NCBI RefSeq assembly: GCF_029936995.1
Contig: NZ_JAPYRE010000002.1
Location: forward strand, 496,001 to 560,000
Reading direction: 5' to 3'
DNA from: Henriciella sp.
GTDB taxonomy: Bacteria; Pseudomonadota; Alphaproteobacteria; Caulobacterales; Hyphomonadaceae
Length of the DNA: 64,000 nucleotides
Part shown: positions 46,886-55,674 of the stretch, one piece after another
Layout of the letters: the number at the start of each line of letters is the position of its first letter
How positions within the stretch are numbered: the stretch's first letter is position 1
Translations under genes and position numbers: made by a program
The notes under the pieces: generated by a model
What the model saw: the letters and a program-made list of their open reading frames with translations, nothing else
Told to the model about the DNA's origin: nothing
Databases searched by the model: none

Positions 46886-47350
46886 ATGAAACATTTTCTG
46901 ATCCTGATGGCCCTCATGGCCGCCTTTGCCCCCGCAGCTTTTTCGGAGCCGCCGGCGTCTGCTGATGCGTCCGTCCAGAAAGACGGCGTACTGGTTTTGG
47001 CCTGCAAGGGGCCGGAAGCCTGCCCTGCGGTCAGGCTGGCAAGCGCCGGATCAGATACAGCAGCCCCGTCCCATACGGATAACTGGGTCGCCCGGCGCAT
47101 CCAGATCGAGCCCGTCTCCGGCGGATTTGTCGTCGACGGGATGATACCGGAACCACTGGAAGTGCATCTTGTCAGCTACCTTTCCGGCAACGCGAAGACG
47201 ACGCAGACAGTCAAGCCTGTGACAGGCTCGAAGATGCTGGGGCTCTGGACAGGTGGCCGGGTCAAGTACGCCTATGACTGCGAGACGAGCTGTGCTGTCA
47301 TTGTGCAGACGCGAGAGCAAGGCACAGTCCTGCGCGCTGCGGCGCTCTAA
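46886..47350 (+). CDS. Hypothetical secreted protein (154 aa)
   Basis: A signal peptide (MKHFLILMALMAAFAPAAFS) precedes a mature domain with two cysteine pairs, VLACKGPEACPAVRL and YAYDCETSCAVIV, likely to form disulphides in the periplasm. No family recognised. A weak GGCGGATGCG-type leader precedes the ATG. It follows the acnA terminator and converges with phaR. Confidence 0.65.
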   Translation: MKHFLILMALMAAFAPAAFSEPPASADASVQKDGVLVLACKGPEACPAVRLASAGSDTAAPSHTDNWVARRIQIEPVSGGFVVDGMIPEPLEVHLVSYLSGNAKTTQTVKPVTGSKMLGLWTGGRVKYAYDCETSCAVIVQTREQGTVLRAAAL

Positions 47351-47384
47351 CACTGCAGGCCCGGCGTACCCCGACGGGGCAGAG

Positions 47385-48017
47385 CTATTTTTTCTGTGAG
47401 AGGTTTTCCAGCTGTTCCTGCATCAGCTGCATCTGCGCCTTCAGGGCGGCAACAGTCGCATCGCGGTCCTCTTCGCCTGAAGCAGAGGGCTGGTCCGGCG
47501 CGCGGTCCTGACGCGGGGGCTTTTCCGTCTGGTTCTGGGGGCTGCCTGAAGATTTGTAGGCGCTCTTCGCGGCAGGCGGCGTGAACATCTTCATCGCCTG
47601 TTCGAACATTTCCATATTGCGCCGCGTCTGCGTCTCGAACATGGCCATCGGGTGGGCACCGCCCATGGCCTTCTTCCAGCGCTCCTGGCTTTCGGCAAAG
47701 CTGTTCATGCTCATGTCCAGCCAGGCCGGGAGCATGTTCTGCGCGCCGCCGCCATAGAAACCGATCAGCTGGCGCAGGAAGGAAAGGGGCAGGGCTCCGT
47801 CGCCCTTGGTTTCACGCTCGAAAATGATCTGCGTCAGGACGGCCCGGGTCAGATCCTCTCCGGATTTCGCATCGCGAACCTCGAAATCGACTTCGCGGCG
47901 CACAAGCTCCGCCAGGTGGTCAAGCGTGACATAGGAGGATGTCGACGTGTCATAGAGCCGGCGGTTGGCGTACTTCTTGATAATTACAGTTCCGTCTGAG
48001 CCGTTGCCCTTGGTCAT
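47385..48017 (-). CDS. phaR: Polyhydroxyalkanoate synthesis regulator PhaR (210 aa)
   Basis: PHB_acc N-terminal DNA/PHB-binding domain: TVIIKKYANRRLYDTSTSSY, VTLDHLAELVRREVDFEVRD, then LLQ-like block LTQIIFERETKGDGALPLSF and LRQLIGFYGGGAQNMLPAWL. A Gln-rich coiled coil (AALKAQMQLMQEQLENLSQK) ends it. PhaR represses PHB genes until granules titrate it. The start at 48017 is preferred to 48098. Divergent from phaB across a 171-base region with a TGC-rich palindrome. Confidence 0.93.
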   Translation of the reverse strand: MTKGNGSDGTVIIKKYANRRLYDTSTSSYVTLDHLAELVRREVDFEVRDAKSGEDLTRAVLTQIIFERETKGDGALPLSFLRQLIGFYGGGAQNMLPAWLDMSMNSFAESQERWKKAMGGAHPMAMFETQTRRNMEMFEQAMKMFTPPAAKSAYKSSGSPQNQTEKPPRQDRAPDQPSASGEEDRDATVAALKAQMQLMQEQLENLSQKK

Positions 48018-48061
48018 TTCGTGCCCCTGTCTTCGCCAGTTGCGGCGAGATTTTACCATTA

Positions 48062-48079
48062 TTGCAGCATTGGTTGCAT
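48062..48079. promoter_or_regulatory. TGC-rich stretch in the phaR-phaB intergenic region
   Basis: TTGCAGCATTGGTTGCAT contains two TTGCA repeats 12 bases apart. PhaR sites are TGC/GCA-rich, so this may be a second, weaker PhaR site close to the phaR start. Confidence 0.35.
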
Positions 48080-48147
48080 GAAAGTCTCTGACTTTCAAAA
48101 CCGCATTTCTAGCTTATACATATCATGCTTACACCGGGTTGAGCATA

Positions 48148-48168
48148 CGCAGCAAAATTTTTGCTGCG
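48148..48168. promoter_or_regulatory. Perfect palindrome upstream of phaB, candidate PhaR operator
   Basis: CGCAGCAAAA and TTTTGCTGCG pair around one T. The TGC/GCA-rich arms resemble PhaR target sites described in Paracoccus and Rhodobacter. It ends 20 bases before the phaB start, where binding would block transcription or translation initiation. Confidence 0.55.
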
Positions 48169-48188
48169 CAATAAGCCAGGAGGAACGA

Positions 48189-48914
48189 ATGGGACGTGTT
48201 GCACTCGTAACCGGAGGCACCCGGGGCATTGGCAAGGCCATCAGCGCAAGGTTGAAGGCCGATGGCTATGAGGTGGCGGCCAATTACAGTGGCAATGCCG
48301 AAGCGGCAAAGCTGTGCGAGGAAGAGCTCGCCATAAAATGTTACCGTTTCAACGTTTCCAGCTTCGAAGAAACGGGCGCAAGCCTGCAACAGATCGAACG
48401 CGACCTCGGGCCGGTTGATGTCGTTGTGAACAATGCCGGGATTACCCGCGATGCGCCCTTCCACAAGATGAGCCTCGAGCAGTGGAACGAGGTGATCGAT
48501 ACCGATCTTTCATCCGTCTTCAATGTCACCCGGCAGGTCTGGGATGGCATGCGTGAGCGCGGGTTCGGCCGGGTGATCAATATTTCGTCGATCAACGGCC
48601 AGAAGGGCCAGTTCGGCCAGGCAAATTACTCCGCCGCCAAGGCCGGCCTGATCGGTTTTACCAAGGCACTGGCCCAGGAAGGGGCAAAACGCGGGATAAC
48701 GGTCAATGCCGTCGCGCCCGGATATATCGACACGGACATGGTGCGCGCCGTGCCGGAAAAAGTGCTTGAGGGGATTGTCGCTGGTATCCCGGTCGGGCGT
48801 CTGGGCGAGGCTGGGGAAATCGCCTCGATATGTGCCTATCTCGCCTCTGAGGAGGCCGCCTTCATCACGGGTGCAACCATGACGGTCAATGGCGGGCAAT
48901 ACATCACCGGCTGA
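48189..48914 (+). CDS. phaB: Acetoacetyl-CoA reductase (241 aa)
   Basis: NADPH-dependent SDR reducing acetoacetyl-CoA to (R)-3-hydroxybutyryl-CoA for PHB. MGRVALVTGGTRGIGKAISA, NNAGITRDAPFHKM, NISSINGQKGQFGQANYSAA with the Y-x-x-x-K (YSAAK), and FTKALAQEGAKRGITVNAVA match PhaB closely. AGGAGGAACGA is an excellent ribosome site for the ATG at 48189; the longer frame is noise. The divergent phaR supports the call. Confidence 0.93.
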   Translation: MGRVALVTGGTRGIGKAISARLKADGYEVAANYSGNAEAAKLCEEELAIKCYRFNVSSFEETGASLQQIERDLGPVDVVVNNAGITRDAPFHKMSLEQWNEVIDTDLSSVFNVTRQVWDGMRERGFGRVINISSINGQKGQFGQANYSAAKAGLIGFTKALAQEGAKRGITVNAVAPGYIDTDMVRAVPEKVLEGIVAGIPVGRLGEAGEIASICAYLASEEAAFITGATMTVNGGQYITG

Positions 48915-49697
48915 TCAGCGTGTATCGAGATCCTGCAGGTGCAGGGGGTGGTCGAGCTCCATACGCTCCCCGCTCACCCAGCCCCGCAAGAGGTAGGGCT
49001 TCCCGGCCGGGGCATCACAGGCCGGACGGGCATTGAACGTCATGTCGATGATGAGATCTGATCCCTCGACCTGTCTTGAGCAGAGAATGCTGCGGCGCCG
49101 GTCCTCATCCCGCTGCGGCGCCTCAGCAGCTTCGCCAAGCCGGGCGGACACGATGGTGAACCCTCTGTGGCTGGCGTCAAGCGCTTCGGCAGGGACCGGC
49201 CTGTACGCGCTTTCATGCCAGAGCCCGCGCACCGAACTTCGGGCCACTTCTTCCGCTTCCAGGAGTGTCGCGCCGCCGCGGTCCGTATCGGGATACAGGC
49301 GCACACGCACCGCGCCACGCCGGACGAGTTCAAGATTGATCCAGTAGTCTGGTCCAGAATTGTCTGCCGTTGTGATGTGAGCAAGTGCACGGTCATAGCG
49401 GTCACGTGTGAGGCCGGGATAATAGAGACGTACCTCGCGGCCCATCACGAGATCCTCCAGCATACGGGCTGACTTCTCCGCATACGGATCAGGATCATCG
49501 TAGCGGCCATTCCGGGCCGGGGCCTCGATCCCGACAAGCCGGACGCTCTGGCCTGTATCGAGGACGAGTGCATCCCCGTCTATGACGCGCACGACGCGTC
49601 CGCGTTCTCCGGGCTGCATCCCTTCCAGCGGTGATTTTGCGCTGCAGGCCGCGCTGGCCAGCAGAAGAAGCCCGGTCATTAAACGCACTGACAGCAT
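48915..49697 (-). CDS. SNase-like thermonuclease lipoprotein (260 aa)
   Basis: A lipoprotein signal (LLLLASAACSAK) precedes a staphylococcal-nuclease fold: GRVVRVIDGDALVLDTGQSV, RLVGIEAPARNG, YAEKSARMLEDL and GLTRDRYDRALAHI, which supply the arginines and glutamate of the SNase active site. A C-terminal region (about residues 175-260) with three cysteines is extra. Probably an envelope nuclease. AAGGGGCT precedes the ATG at 49697. It converges directly with phaB. Confidence 0.85.
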   Translation of the reverse strand: MLSVRLMTGLLLLASAACSAKSPLEGMQPGERGRVVRVIDGDALVLDTGQSVRLVGIEAPARNGRYDDPDPYAEKSARMLEDLVMGREVRLYYPGLTRDRYDRALAHITTADNSGPDYWINLELVRRGAVRVRLYPDTDRGGATLLEAEEVARSSVRGLWHESAYRPVPAEALDASHRGFTIVSARLGEAAEAPQRDEDRRRSILCSRQVEGSDLIIDMTFNARPACDAPAGKPYLLRGWVSGERMELDHPLHLQDLDTR

Positions 49698-49747
49698 AAC
49701 AGCCCCTTCAACCCCACAGAAAAACAGGGTATCGCACATTTCTGGCT

Positions 49748-49824
49748 GGCCCCGTAGCTCAGCAGGATAGAGCAACAGATTCCTAATCTGTAGGTCACAG
49801 GTTCAAATCCTGTCGGGGTCGCCA
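49748..49824 (+). tRNA. tRNA-Arg (CCT anticodon)
   Basis: A full cloverleaf: GGCCCCG acceptor arm pairing with CGGGGTC, D arm GCTC/GAGC, anticodon stem ACAGA/TCTGT with loop TTCCTAA (anticodon CCT, reads AGG), T arm ACAGG-TTCAAAT-CCTGT, discriminator G and an encoded CCA. No phage attachment duplicate of its 3' end is seen nearby. Confidence 0.97.
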
Positions 49825-49830
49825 GTCCTG

Positions 49831-51060
49831 TCAGGTGACGGTGGCGCGTTTGCGGAAGGCCTCATTGTCCCAGCTGCGGGTGGTGAGAATATCTTCCAGC
49901 CCCTCCATCGCCGTCCAGATATCCTCGAAACCGAGATAGAGCGGCGACACGCCGAAGCGGATCGTGTCCGGGGCGCGGAAGTCTGCCAGTATACCGCGCG
50001 CGATGAGTGCCTGGACCACTTCATAGCCGTTCGGGTGGGTAAAGCTGACATGCCCGCCGCGCTGGCTGGCGTCGAGCGGGGAGGCCACTTCCAGCCCCAT
50101 GGCCTGTACGCGGGCTATTACGAGGTCGCCCAGCGCACGGGCCTTGTCCTCGATCAGGCCTGCATCCAGCGCTTCGAAGACTTCCAGCGCGCCGGAAAGT
50201 GCGGAAAGCGACAGAATGGGCGGTGTTCCCGAGGCCATGCGCCGGATGTCGGGAGCCGGGGTGTAGGACGGCTCGAAAGCGAAAGGCCGGGCATGCCCCA
50301 TCCAGCCGGGTAGGGGCGTGTGGAGCGTGTCGCACATCGTGTCCGAGACATAGAGAAAGGCTGGCGCGCCCGGGCCGCCATTCAGGTATTTGTATGTACA
50401 TCCCGCCGCGAGCCGTGCGCCGGCTGCTTTCAGGTCGAGCTGGATAACCCCGGTTGCGTGGCTCAGGTCCCAGATGATCACGCCACCTGTCTCTGCGGCC
50501 CGGGATTCATGGGCTGCGATGTCGCGCACTTCTGCATTGCGATAATCAATTGCGCTCATCACCAGCACGCCACCTGTCTCGGCCAGTGTGTCGGGGCCGT
50601 TTCCACGCCCTGCCCGGATGAAATCCGTGCCTGCAAGGTTTGCCAGCGCTTCAAGGATGTACTGGTCGGTTGGAAATTCGCCCTCCTCGACGATCAGGGT
50701 GGGTGATTTGGCAAGCGGGCGGGCAGCCGCAGCCAGTTTGTAGAGGTTCACCGATACGCTGTCGGCGATGATGACCTCGCTTTCGCCTGCGCCGATGAGC
50801 CGGGCAATCTGCTTGCCGATATGCACCGGCAGGTCGAACCAGCCTGCTGTGTTCCAGGCAGAGACGAGCTCTTCGCGCCATTCGAATGATCCGGCGCGCG
50901 ACAGCGCGTCGAGAGCCGTGTGCGTGGCCGGGCCAAGCGAGTGGCCGACGAGATAGATCGTGCCTTCAGGGATATCGAATGCTTCGCGGGCATGGCGCAG
51001 GATGTCGTGCTCGTCCTGGGCCTGTGCCGCTTCCCGGCTCTCCGGAATCGTATAGGTCAT
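49831..51060 (-). CDS. kynU: Kynureninase (409 aa)
   Basis: PLP enzyme of tryptophan breakdown, cleaving kynurenine to anthranilate and alanine. YLVGHSLGPATHTALDAL is the substrate-site start, IIWDLSHATGVIQLDLKAAG and AGCTYKYLNGGPGAPAFLYV hold the PLP-binding region and the Schiff-base lysine (YKYLNGGPG), and GMGHARPFAFE-like WMGHARPFAFEPSYTPAPDI is diagnostic. AGAGGAAAGG precedes the ATG. It diverges from an alpha/beta hydrolase that could be the preceding enzyme, formamidase. Confidence 0.95.
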   Translation of the reverse strand: MTYTIPESREAAQAQDEHDILRHAREAFDIPEGTIYLVGHSLGPATHTALDALSRAGSFEWREELVSAWNTAGWFDLPVHIGKQIARLIGAGESEVIIADSVSVNLYKLAAAARPLAKSPTLIVEEGEFPTDQYILEALANLAGTDFIRAGRGNGPDTLAETGGVLVMSAIDYRNAEVRDIAAHESRAAETGGVIIWDLSHATGVIQLDLKAAGARLAAGCTYKYLNGGPGAPAFLYVSDTMCDTLHTPLPGWMGHARPFAFEPSYTPAPDIRRMASGTPPILSLSALSGALEVFEALDAGLIEDKARALGDLVIARVQAMGLEVASPLDASQRGGHVSFTHPNGYEVVQALIARGILADFRAPDTIRFGVSPLYLGFEDIWTAMEGLEDILTTRSWDNEAFRKRATVT

Positions 51061-51130
51061 GGTGCCTTTCCTCTTGCACGCTGGCCGGCGGGGCGTTCAG
51101 ATGACGTGGAAACCGGTCCGGGAGCAAGGG

Positions 51131-52114
51131 ATGAAATGGTATCATGCGATCTGCGCAACAGTCATGCTTGTCCCGGCCTGCATGGCCCCACCAGAGCCGG
51201 CTGATATGGCGCGCGGGGCTGGGCCATCTGAAGTGAGCGACAAGGCGTCTGCCAGTGAAGCCCGCCTCATGGGCTGGGCCGACCTCACCGGACGCCCGCT
51301 GCCAGAACCGGACCGTGTGCTCCAGATCGGTCCCGACCCGGAAACAGATGTCGTTGATCTCTGGCTGCCCGATGAAGAGGCGCCCCACCCGACCGTGTTG
51401 ATGATCCACGGCGGCTGCTGGCAGAAGGAGATCGCTGACCGCACCCTGATGAACTATGCCGCTGCGGCGCTGCGCGAGGAGGGGATGGCTGTCTGGAATA
51501 TTGAGTATCGAGGCGTCGATGAGCCTGGTGGTGGCTATCCGGGAACGTTCGGGGATGTAGCCCGTGCGGTGGATGCACTTAGCGCACGCGGGCCTGCGCT
51601 CGGGCTGGATACGAGCCGGGTTGTCGCCTTCGGGCATTCGGCAGGCGGCCATCTGGCGCTCTGGGCGGCGGCGAGGCCAAACCTCCCGGAGACGAGCCCG
51701 TTACATCAGGATGACCCGTTCCAGCTGGCAGCAGTCGTCAATTCGGGTGGGCTGGCTGACCTGGAAGCTTCGGCGGACGTGACCCAGCCGGGATGTTTGG
51801 CTGACATCATGGGCACGCTTACAGGGGCCCCATCAGAGGCACGTCCTGACGTCTTTGCTGATACTTCTCCGGCCGAACTCCTGCCCCTGGGGGTGCGTCA
51901 GATCAATGTAAATGGAACCCGGGACCGGATTGCGCCCCCCGAGCTTGGCCGTGCCCTGACAGAAAAAGCGGAAGCGGCCGGCGATGACGCACGGTTTGTT
52001 GCCATCGATGCAACGGGCCATGTCGAGCTGGTTTCACCGGGCAGCCTGGCCTTCGACATGCAGACCGGGATGCTGAAGTCGCTTCTCGGTCTGGACATGC
52101 CGCAGGAAGACTAG
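51131..52114 (+). CDS. Alpha/beta hydrolase with carboxylesterase/KFase-like core, exported (327 aa)
   Basis: HGG oxyanion motif in VLMIHGGCWQKEIADR and nucleophile elbow AFGHSAGGHLALWA are the layout of arylformamidases and related carboxylesterases; acid and base are probably in NVNGTRDRIAPP and DATGHVEL. The N-terminus (YHAICATVMLVPACMAPP) looks like a lipoprotein signal, which argues against a cytosolic kynurenine formamidase. Location opposite kynU is suggestive. The ATG at 51131 has GGAG upstream. Confidence 0.8.
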   Translation: MKWYHAICATVMLVPACMAPPEPADMARGAGPSEVSDKASASEARLMGWADLTGRPLPEPDRVLQIGPDPETDVVDLWLPDEEAPHPTVLMIHGGCWQKEIADRTLMNYAAAALREEGMAVWNIEYRGVDEPGGGYPGTFGDVARAVDALSARGPALGLDTSRVVAFGHSAGGHLALWAAARPNLPETSPLHQDDPFQLAAVVNSGGLADLEASADVTQPGCLADIMGTLTGAPSEARPDVFADTSPAELLPLGVRQINVNGTRDRIAPPELGRALTEKAEAAGDDARFVAIDATGHVELVSPGSLAFDMQTGMLKSLLGLDMPQED

Positions 52115-53085
52115 CGCATCACGTCCGGCAGGTCTTCTGTATCTGCCGGTTCATGCTGGATGATGACCCTTGCGCCAAGTGTCCCGGCGCGGTCTTCGAA
52201 TTCCTGCATGGACTGACGTGTGGCCTCTTCGCTGGTGTTGAAGGCGGGCACGCGTTCGTTCTCGCGGCTTTCCTCCATATGCCACAAGTCCCCGGTCAGC
52301 AGGACAGGGCCTGTCTCGGGAAGGTTCACCAGCAGTGAGGAGTGTCCCGGTGTATGGCCGGGCGTCATGAAGATCACGACCGAGCCGTCGCCGAAGACAT
52401 CATGATTGTCGAGGATGATTTCATGCTCGAGCAGGTCGAATCCGGTGAAATCGTTCGCGGCCTCGCCTGAGCTTTCCGCGTCACCCTCGGTGGAAGCGGG
52501 GAACATGTGTTCATACTCGGTTTCGTTGACCAGCCATGTCGTGCCGGTCCGGTCAATCTGGTCGACCTGGCCTGTATGGTCGAAGTGGCTGTGCGAGATG
52601 GCCAGATACTCGATGTCGGAGAGGCCGAGATCCATGTCTTCCAGCTGCTCGCCAATCGTCTGCTCGAGCGAGACCGTGAAAGGGCCCTGTGTCTGTTCGC
52701 CTTCGGAGGTCAGGACACCCGGCAGGCCAAGATCCCAGAGCATGTCACCTTCCGGATGACGCACGAGCCAGCATGTATTGGCAAACGTGTCGGTCTGGCC
52801 GTCATAGTCTCCATTGGTTGAGAAGATGCCGAGGTCGGAAACGTAGATTTCACCACAATCGAGTTTGATCAGCTGAAGCGAGTCAACGCTATCGCTTGAG
52901 GCTTCATCGACGGGATCTGCTGTTTCCGCAGGCGTTTCGGCACCGTCCACGTCTGCACTTTCGGTTTCGCCGGTCTGCGCGGTTTCAGTACCGGCCTCTT
53001 CTGCAGGTGGCTCACTGTCCGGCCCGGAACAGGCGGCGAGTGCCATCACGAAGGCGCTAGTCGTTACGAGTGCAAGTTGTTTCAT
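52111..53085 (-). CDS. MBL-fold lactonase-like lipoprotein (324 aa)
   Basis: A lipobox signal (FVMALAACSGPD) is followed by an acidic linker rich in Glu, Thr and Ala, then a metallo-beta-lactamase fold with AISHSHFDHTGQVDQI (HxHxDH), TPGHTPGHSSLLVNL and LLTGDLWHMEES. The SHSHFDHTG form and the order of blocks are those of N-acyl-homoserine lactonases (AiiA/AttM type), here exported. The substrate could be an AHL or another lactone. AAGGGGC precedes the ATG at 53085; the 3' end overlaps the hydrolase gene by 4 bases. Confidence 0.82.
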   Translation of the reverse strand: MKQLALVTTSAFVMALAACSGPDSEPPAEEAGTETAQTGETESADVDGAETPAETADPVDEASSDSVDSLQLIKLDCGEIYVSDLGIFSTNGDYDGQTDTFANTCWLVRHPEGDMLWDLGLPGVLTSEGEQTQGPFTVSLEQTIGEQLEDMDLGLSDIEYLAISHSHFDHTGQVDQIDRTGTTWLVNETEYEHMFPASTEGDAESSGEAANDFTGFDLLEHEIILDNHDVFGDGSVVIFMTPGHTPGHSSLLVNLPETGPVLLTGDLWHMEESRENERVPAFNTSEEATRQSMQEFEDRAGTLGARVIIQHEPADTEDLPDVMR

Positions 53086-53128
53086 CGGTTCAGCCCCTTG
53101 ATGCTTTGGATGAATTCTAACGGATTGA

Positions 53129-53518
53129 TTATATGTAAGTAAGCGCGTGACCGGCACTTTCGATCCGACGATAGAAACAGGATGGCCGGTCTGTGTGGCA
53201 GGCAGCACCGGTCTGACGGACCTTGAGCAGGATCGCGTCCTGGTCACAATCGACCAGAATGTCAGTCACTTCCTGCGTGTGGCCGGAACTCTCGCCCTTC
53301 GTCCAGAGCGTTCCGCGTGAGCGGGACCAGTATGTGGCCCGGCCGGTCTCGATCGTTTTCCTGAGAGCTTCTTCATTCATCCAGGCCAGCATCAGGACGT
53401 CGCCACTCTCGACATCCTGCGCGATGGCAGCGATCAGACCGTCATTGTTGAAGGCGGGCCGCAAGCTCAGGGTTTCATCCTGTTTCCGGCCCTTCAGCGG
53501 GGGGTCATAAAGCGCCAT
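53129..53518 (-). CDS. hisI: Phosphoribosyl-AMP cyclohydrolase (129 aa)
   Basis: The third step of histidine synthesis. Zinc/magnesium sites lie in [17 protein letters not shown] and [16 protein letters not shown], with [17 protein letters not shown] and [20 protein letters not shown] as the strongly conserved core. It is a stand-alone HisI, as in Alphaproteobacteria. Its ATG overlaps the stop of a CoA-transferase gene (TGATG). Confidence 0.96.
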   Translation of the reverse strand: MALYDPPLKGRKQDETLSLRPAFNNDGLIAAIAQDVESGDVLMLAWMNEEALRKTIETGRATYWSRSRGTLWTKGESSGHTQEVTDILVDCDQDAILLKVRQTGAACHTDRPSCFYRRIESAGHALTYI

Positions 53519-54720
53519 CAGATGATGCCTTCCTGTCTGAGACTGTCCTGCTTGCCCGCATCATAGCCGAGCCCGTCCAGTATGTCTGCGGTGTCCTCGC
53601 CTAGGGCCGGGCCGGTCTCGCGAACGTTGCCGGGCGTGGCGGAGAGCTTGGGGACGACGCCCTGCATCGGGAAATCGCCCAGCACCGGATGAGCAATCCG
53701 GATGATGGCCTCGCGTGCCTTGATATGAGCGTCTGCCAGCATGTCCTTGGCGGTATTCACCGGTCCGCAGGGGACGCTATTTTCTTCGCAGAGCGCCAGC
53801 ACCTGTGCGGTCGTATGCTGGCGGGTCCAGTCCGAAATGAGCCCATCCAGTTCAAGCTGGTTTTCCCCGCGTGCATCATGGGTGGCATAGCGCGGATCGT
53901 CGGCCCAGCCTGCCCCGCACATCGCCGACAGGCGCCGGAAAAGGCTGTCCTGATTGGCTCCGATGATGACCAGGCCGTCAGAGCACGGATAAACACCGGA
54001 CGGGGCGACGCGCGGCAGGATCGGGCCTGTGCGTTCACGTGTGTGGCCGGCGAGTGCATATTCCGGGATCAGGCTCTCCATGAAAGCCATGACGGTTTCG
54101 TAGATTGCTGCATCGACGACCTGCCCCCTGCCGGATTTTTCGCGGGCAAACAGGGCCATCATCGTCCCGAGCGCAGCGAACGTGCCGGTCATCGTGTCGC
54201 CAAGCGAGACGCCCGCACGGGCCGGCAGCCTGTCCGGCTCGCCGATCAGGTGGCGCAGGCCGCCTTTGGCTTCGCCAACACTGGCATAACCGGCCTTGGC
54301 GCTCTCCGGGCCGGTCTGGCCATAGCCGGAAATGCGGGCGATCACGAGCCGTGGGTTGATCGCGTGCAGCACCTCCGGACCGATATTCCAGCGCTCCAGC
54401 GTGCCAGGACGGAAATTCTCGATCAGGACATCGGCATTTGCCGCCAGTTCCTTCAGGATCGCCTGTCCTTTCTCCGTGCGCAGGTTCAGCGTCAGCGACT
54501 TCTTGTTGCGTGCGATAATCGGCCAGAACAGGCTTTCGCCATCCTTCTTGACGGCGCCCCAGTTGCGGGCCGGGTCTGGCGCGTCGCGGGCCTCGACCTT
54601 GATAATCTCGGCACCGAAGTCACCGAGAAGCTGGCCGCAGAAAGGCCCGGCGATAAGCTGGCCAAGCTCGATAACGCGAAGGCCGGAGAGTGGCGGGGTC
54701 TGATTGGTCATATCTTGCAT
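53518..54720 (-). CDS. CaiB/BaiF-type CoA-transferase (400 aa)
   Basis: A family III CoA-transferase: [57 protein letters not shown] and [20 protein letters not shown] are diagnostic, with the catalytic aspartate expected in [15 protein letters not shown]. Acyl acceptor and donor are unknown. Starts at 54720 or 54711 are both possible without a clear ribosome site. It is coupled to hisI and divergent from an enoyl-CoA hydratase. Confidence 0.92.
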   Translation of the reverse strand: MQDMTNQTPPLSGLRVIELGQLIAGPFCGQLLGDFGAEIIKVEARDAPDPARNWGAVKKDGESLFWPIIARNKKSLTLNLRTEKGQAILKELAANADVLIENFRPGTLERWNIGPEVLHAINPRLVIARISGYGQTGPESAKAGYASVGEAKGGLRHLIGEPDRLPARAGVSLGDTMTGTFAALGTMMALFAREKSGRGQVVDAAIYETVMAFMESLIPEYALAGHTRERTGPILPRVAPSGVYPCSDGLVIIGANQDSLFRRLSAMCGAGWADDPRYATHDARGENQLELDGLISDWTRQHTTAQVLALCEENSVPCGPVNTAKDMLADAHIKAREAIIRIAHPVLGDFPMQGVVPKLSATPGNVRETGPALGEDTADILDGLGYDAGKQDSLRQEGII

Positions 54721-54843
54721 GTTGGCTGTTTGGCGTTGTGCACCGTATCCCGCAAGAGCCTTGTCAGTTTTTTCGAGAGTGCCGATATAGGCGAAACAAG
54801 CCCGAAGATGGCGTAAAGCAAGACCTGGAAGGGGAGGAAATCA

Positions 54844-55662
54844 ATGAGCGACTTGAAGGAAATCCTGACGGACATCGAGAATGGTGTCCTCACCATACGG
54901 CTCAACAGGCCGGACCGGTTGAATGCCTGGACGCCGACCATGGCCAATGAAATTGCCGAGACCATCCGTTCAGCCGCCACCGACGATGCCGTGCGTGTGA
55001 TCGTCGTGACCGGTGAAGGTCGCGGCTTCTGTGCGGGGGCGGACATGTCGGGCCTTCAGGGCATACAGGCCGACGGGCAGCAACAGCCGGATGCGCACAA
55101 GCCGGACATGTCCGACCCGATCGAGCAGACTTTTCCCAGCCGGTTTGGCTACCTGTTCGCCTGTCCAAAACCGATCATCGCGGCGATCAATGGGCCATGT
55201 GCGGGCATCGGGCTTGTTTTCGCCCTGTATGCCGACCTGCGCTATGCTGCTGAAGATGCAAAGTTCACCACGGCGTTCTCCCAGCGCGGCCTGATTGCCG
55301 AACACGGCATTGCCTGGCTCTTGCCGCGCCTTGTCGGAGAGGCCAATGCGCTCGACTTGCTGTTCACGGCCCGCAAGTTCAACGGCCGTGAAGCCGCACA
55401 ACTCGGCCTCGTTAATTCAGCCCTGCCCGCAGGTGATCTCGATAGCCATGTCCGCGATGTCGCCAGCCATCTTGCGACCCAGGTTTCGCCGCGGTCCGTT
55501 GCCGTCATGAAACGGCAGGTCCGTGAATCCTATTTCCAGAGCTTCGCTGACAGTCTCGACGTTGCAGACCGGGAGATGGAAGCGAGCTTTTCCACATTTG
55601 ATTTCGAGGAAGGCGTGGCGAGTTTCGTGGAGCGCCGGGCACCGGCTTTTCAGGGCCGATAG
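54844..55662 (+). CDS. Enoyl-CoA hydratase/isomerase family protein (272 aa)
   Basis: Crotonase fold: VTGEGRGFCAGADMSGLQGI (oxyanion loop), IIAAINGPCAGIGLVFALYA, FTTAFSQRGLIAEHGIAWLL and GREAAQLGLVNSAL. Substrate range is not evident; the neighbours (HMG-CoA lyase 12 bases downstream, CoA-transferase opposite) suggest acyl-CoA catabolism such as leucine degradation. GGGGAGG precedes the ATG. Confidence 0.92.
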   Translation: MSDLKEILTDIENGVLTIRLNRPDRLNAWTPTMANEIAETIRSAATDDAVRVIVVTGEGRGFCAGADMSGLQGIQADGQQQPDAHKPDMSDPIEQTFPSRFGYLFACPKPIIAAINGPCAGIGLVFALYADLRYAAEDAKFTTAFSQRGLIAEHGIAWLLPRLVGEANALDLLFTARKFNGREAAQLGLVNSALPAGDLDSHVRDVASHLATQVSPRSVAVMKRQVRESYFQSFADSLDVADREMEASFSTFDFEEGVASFVERRAPAFQGR

Positions 55663-55674
55663 GCAGGAGAGTGA

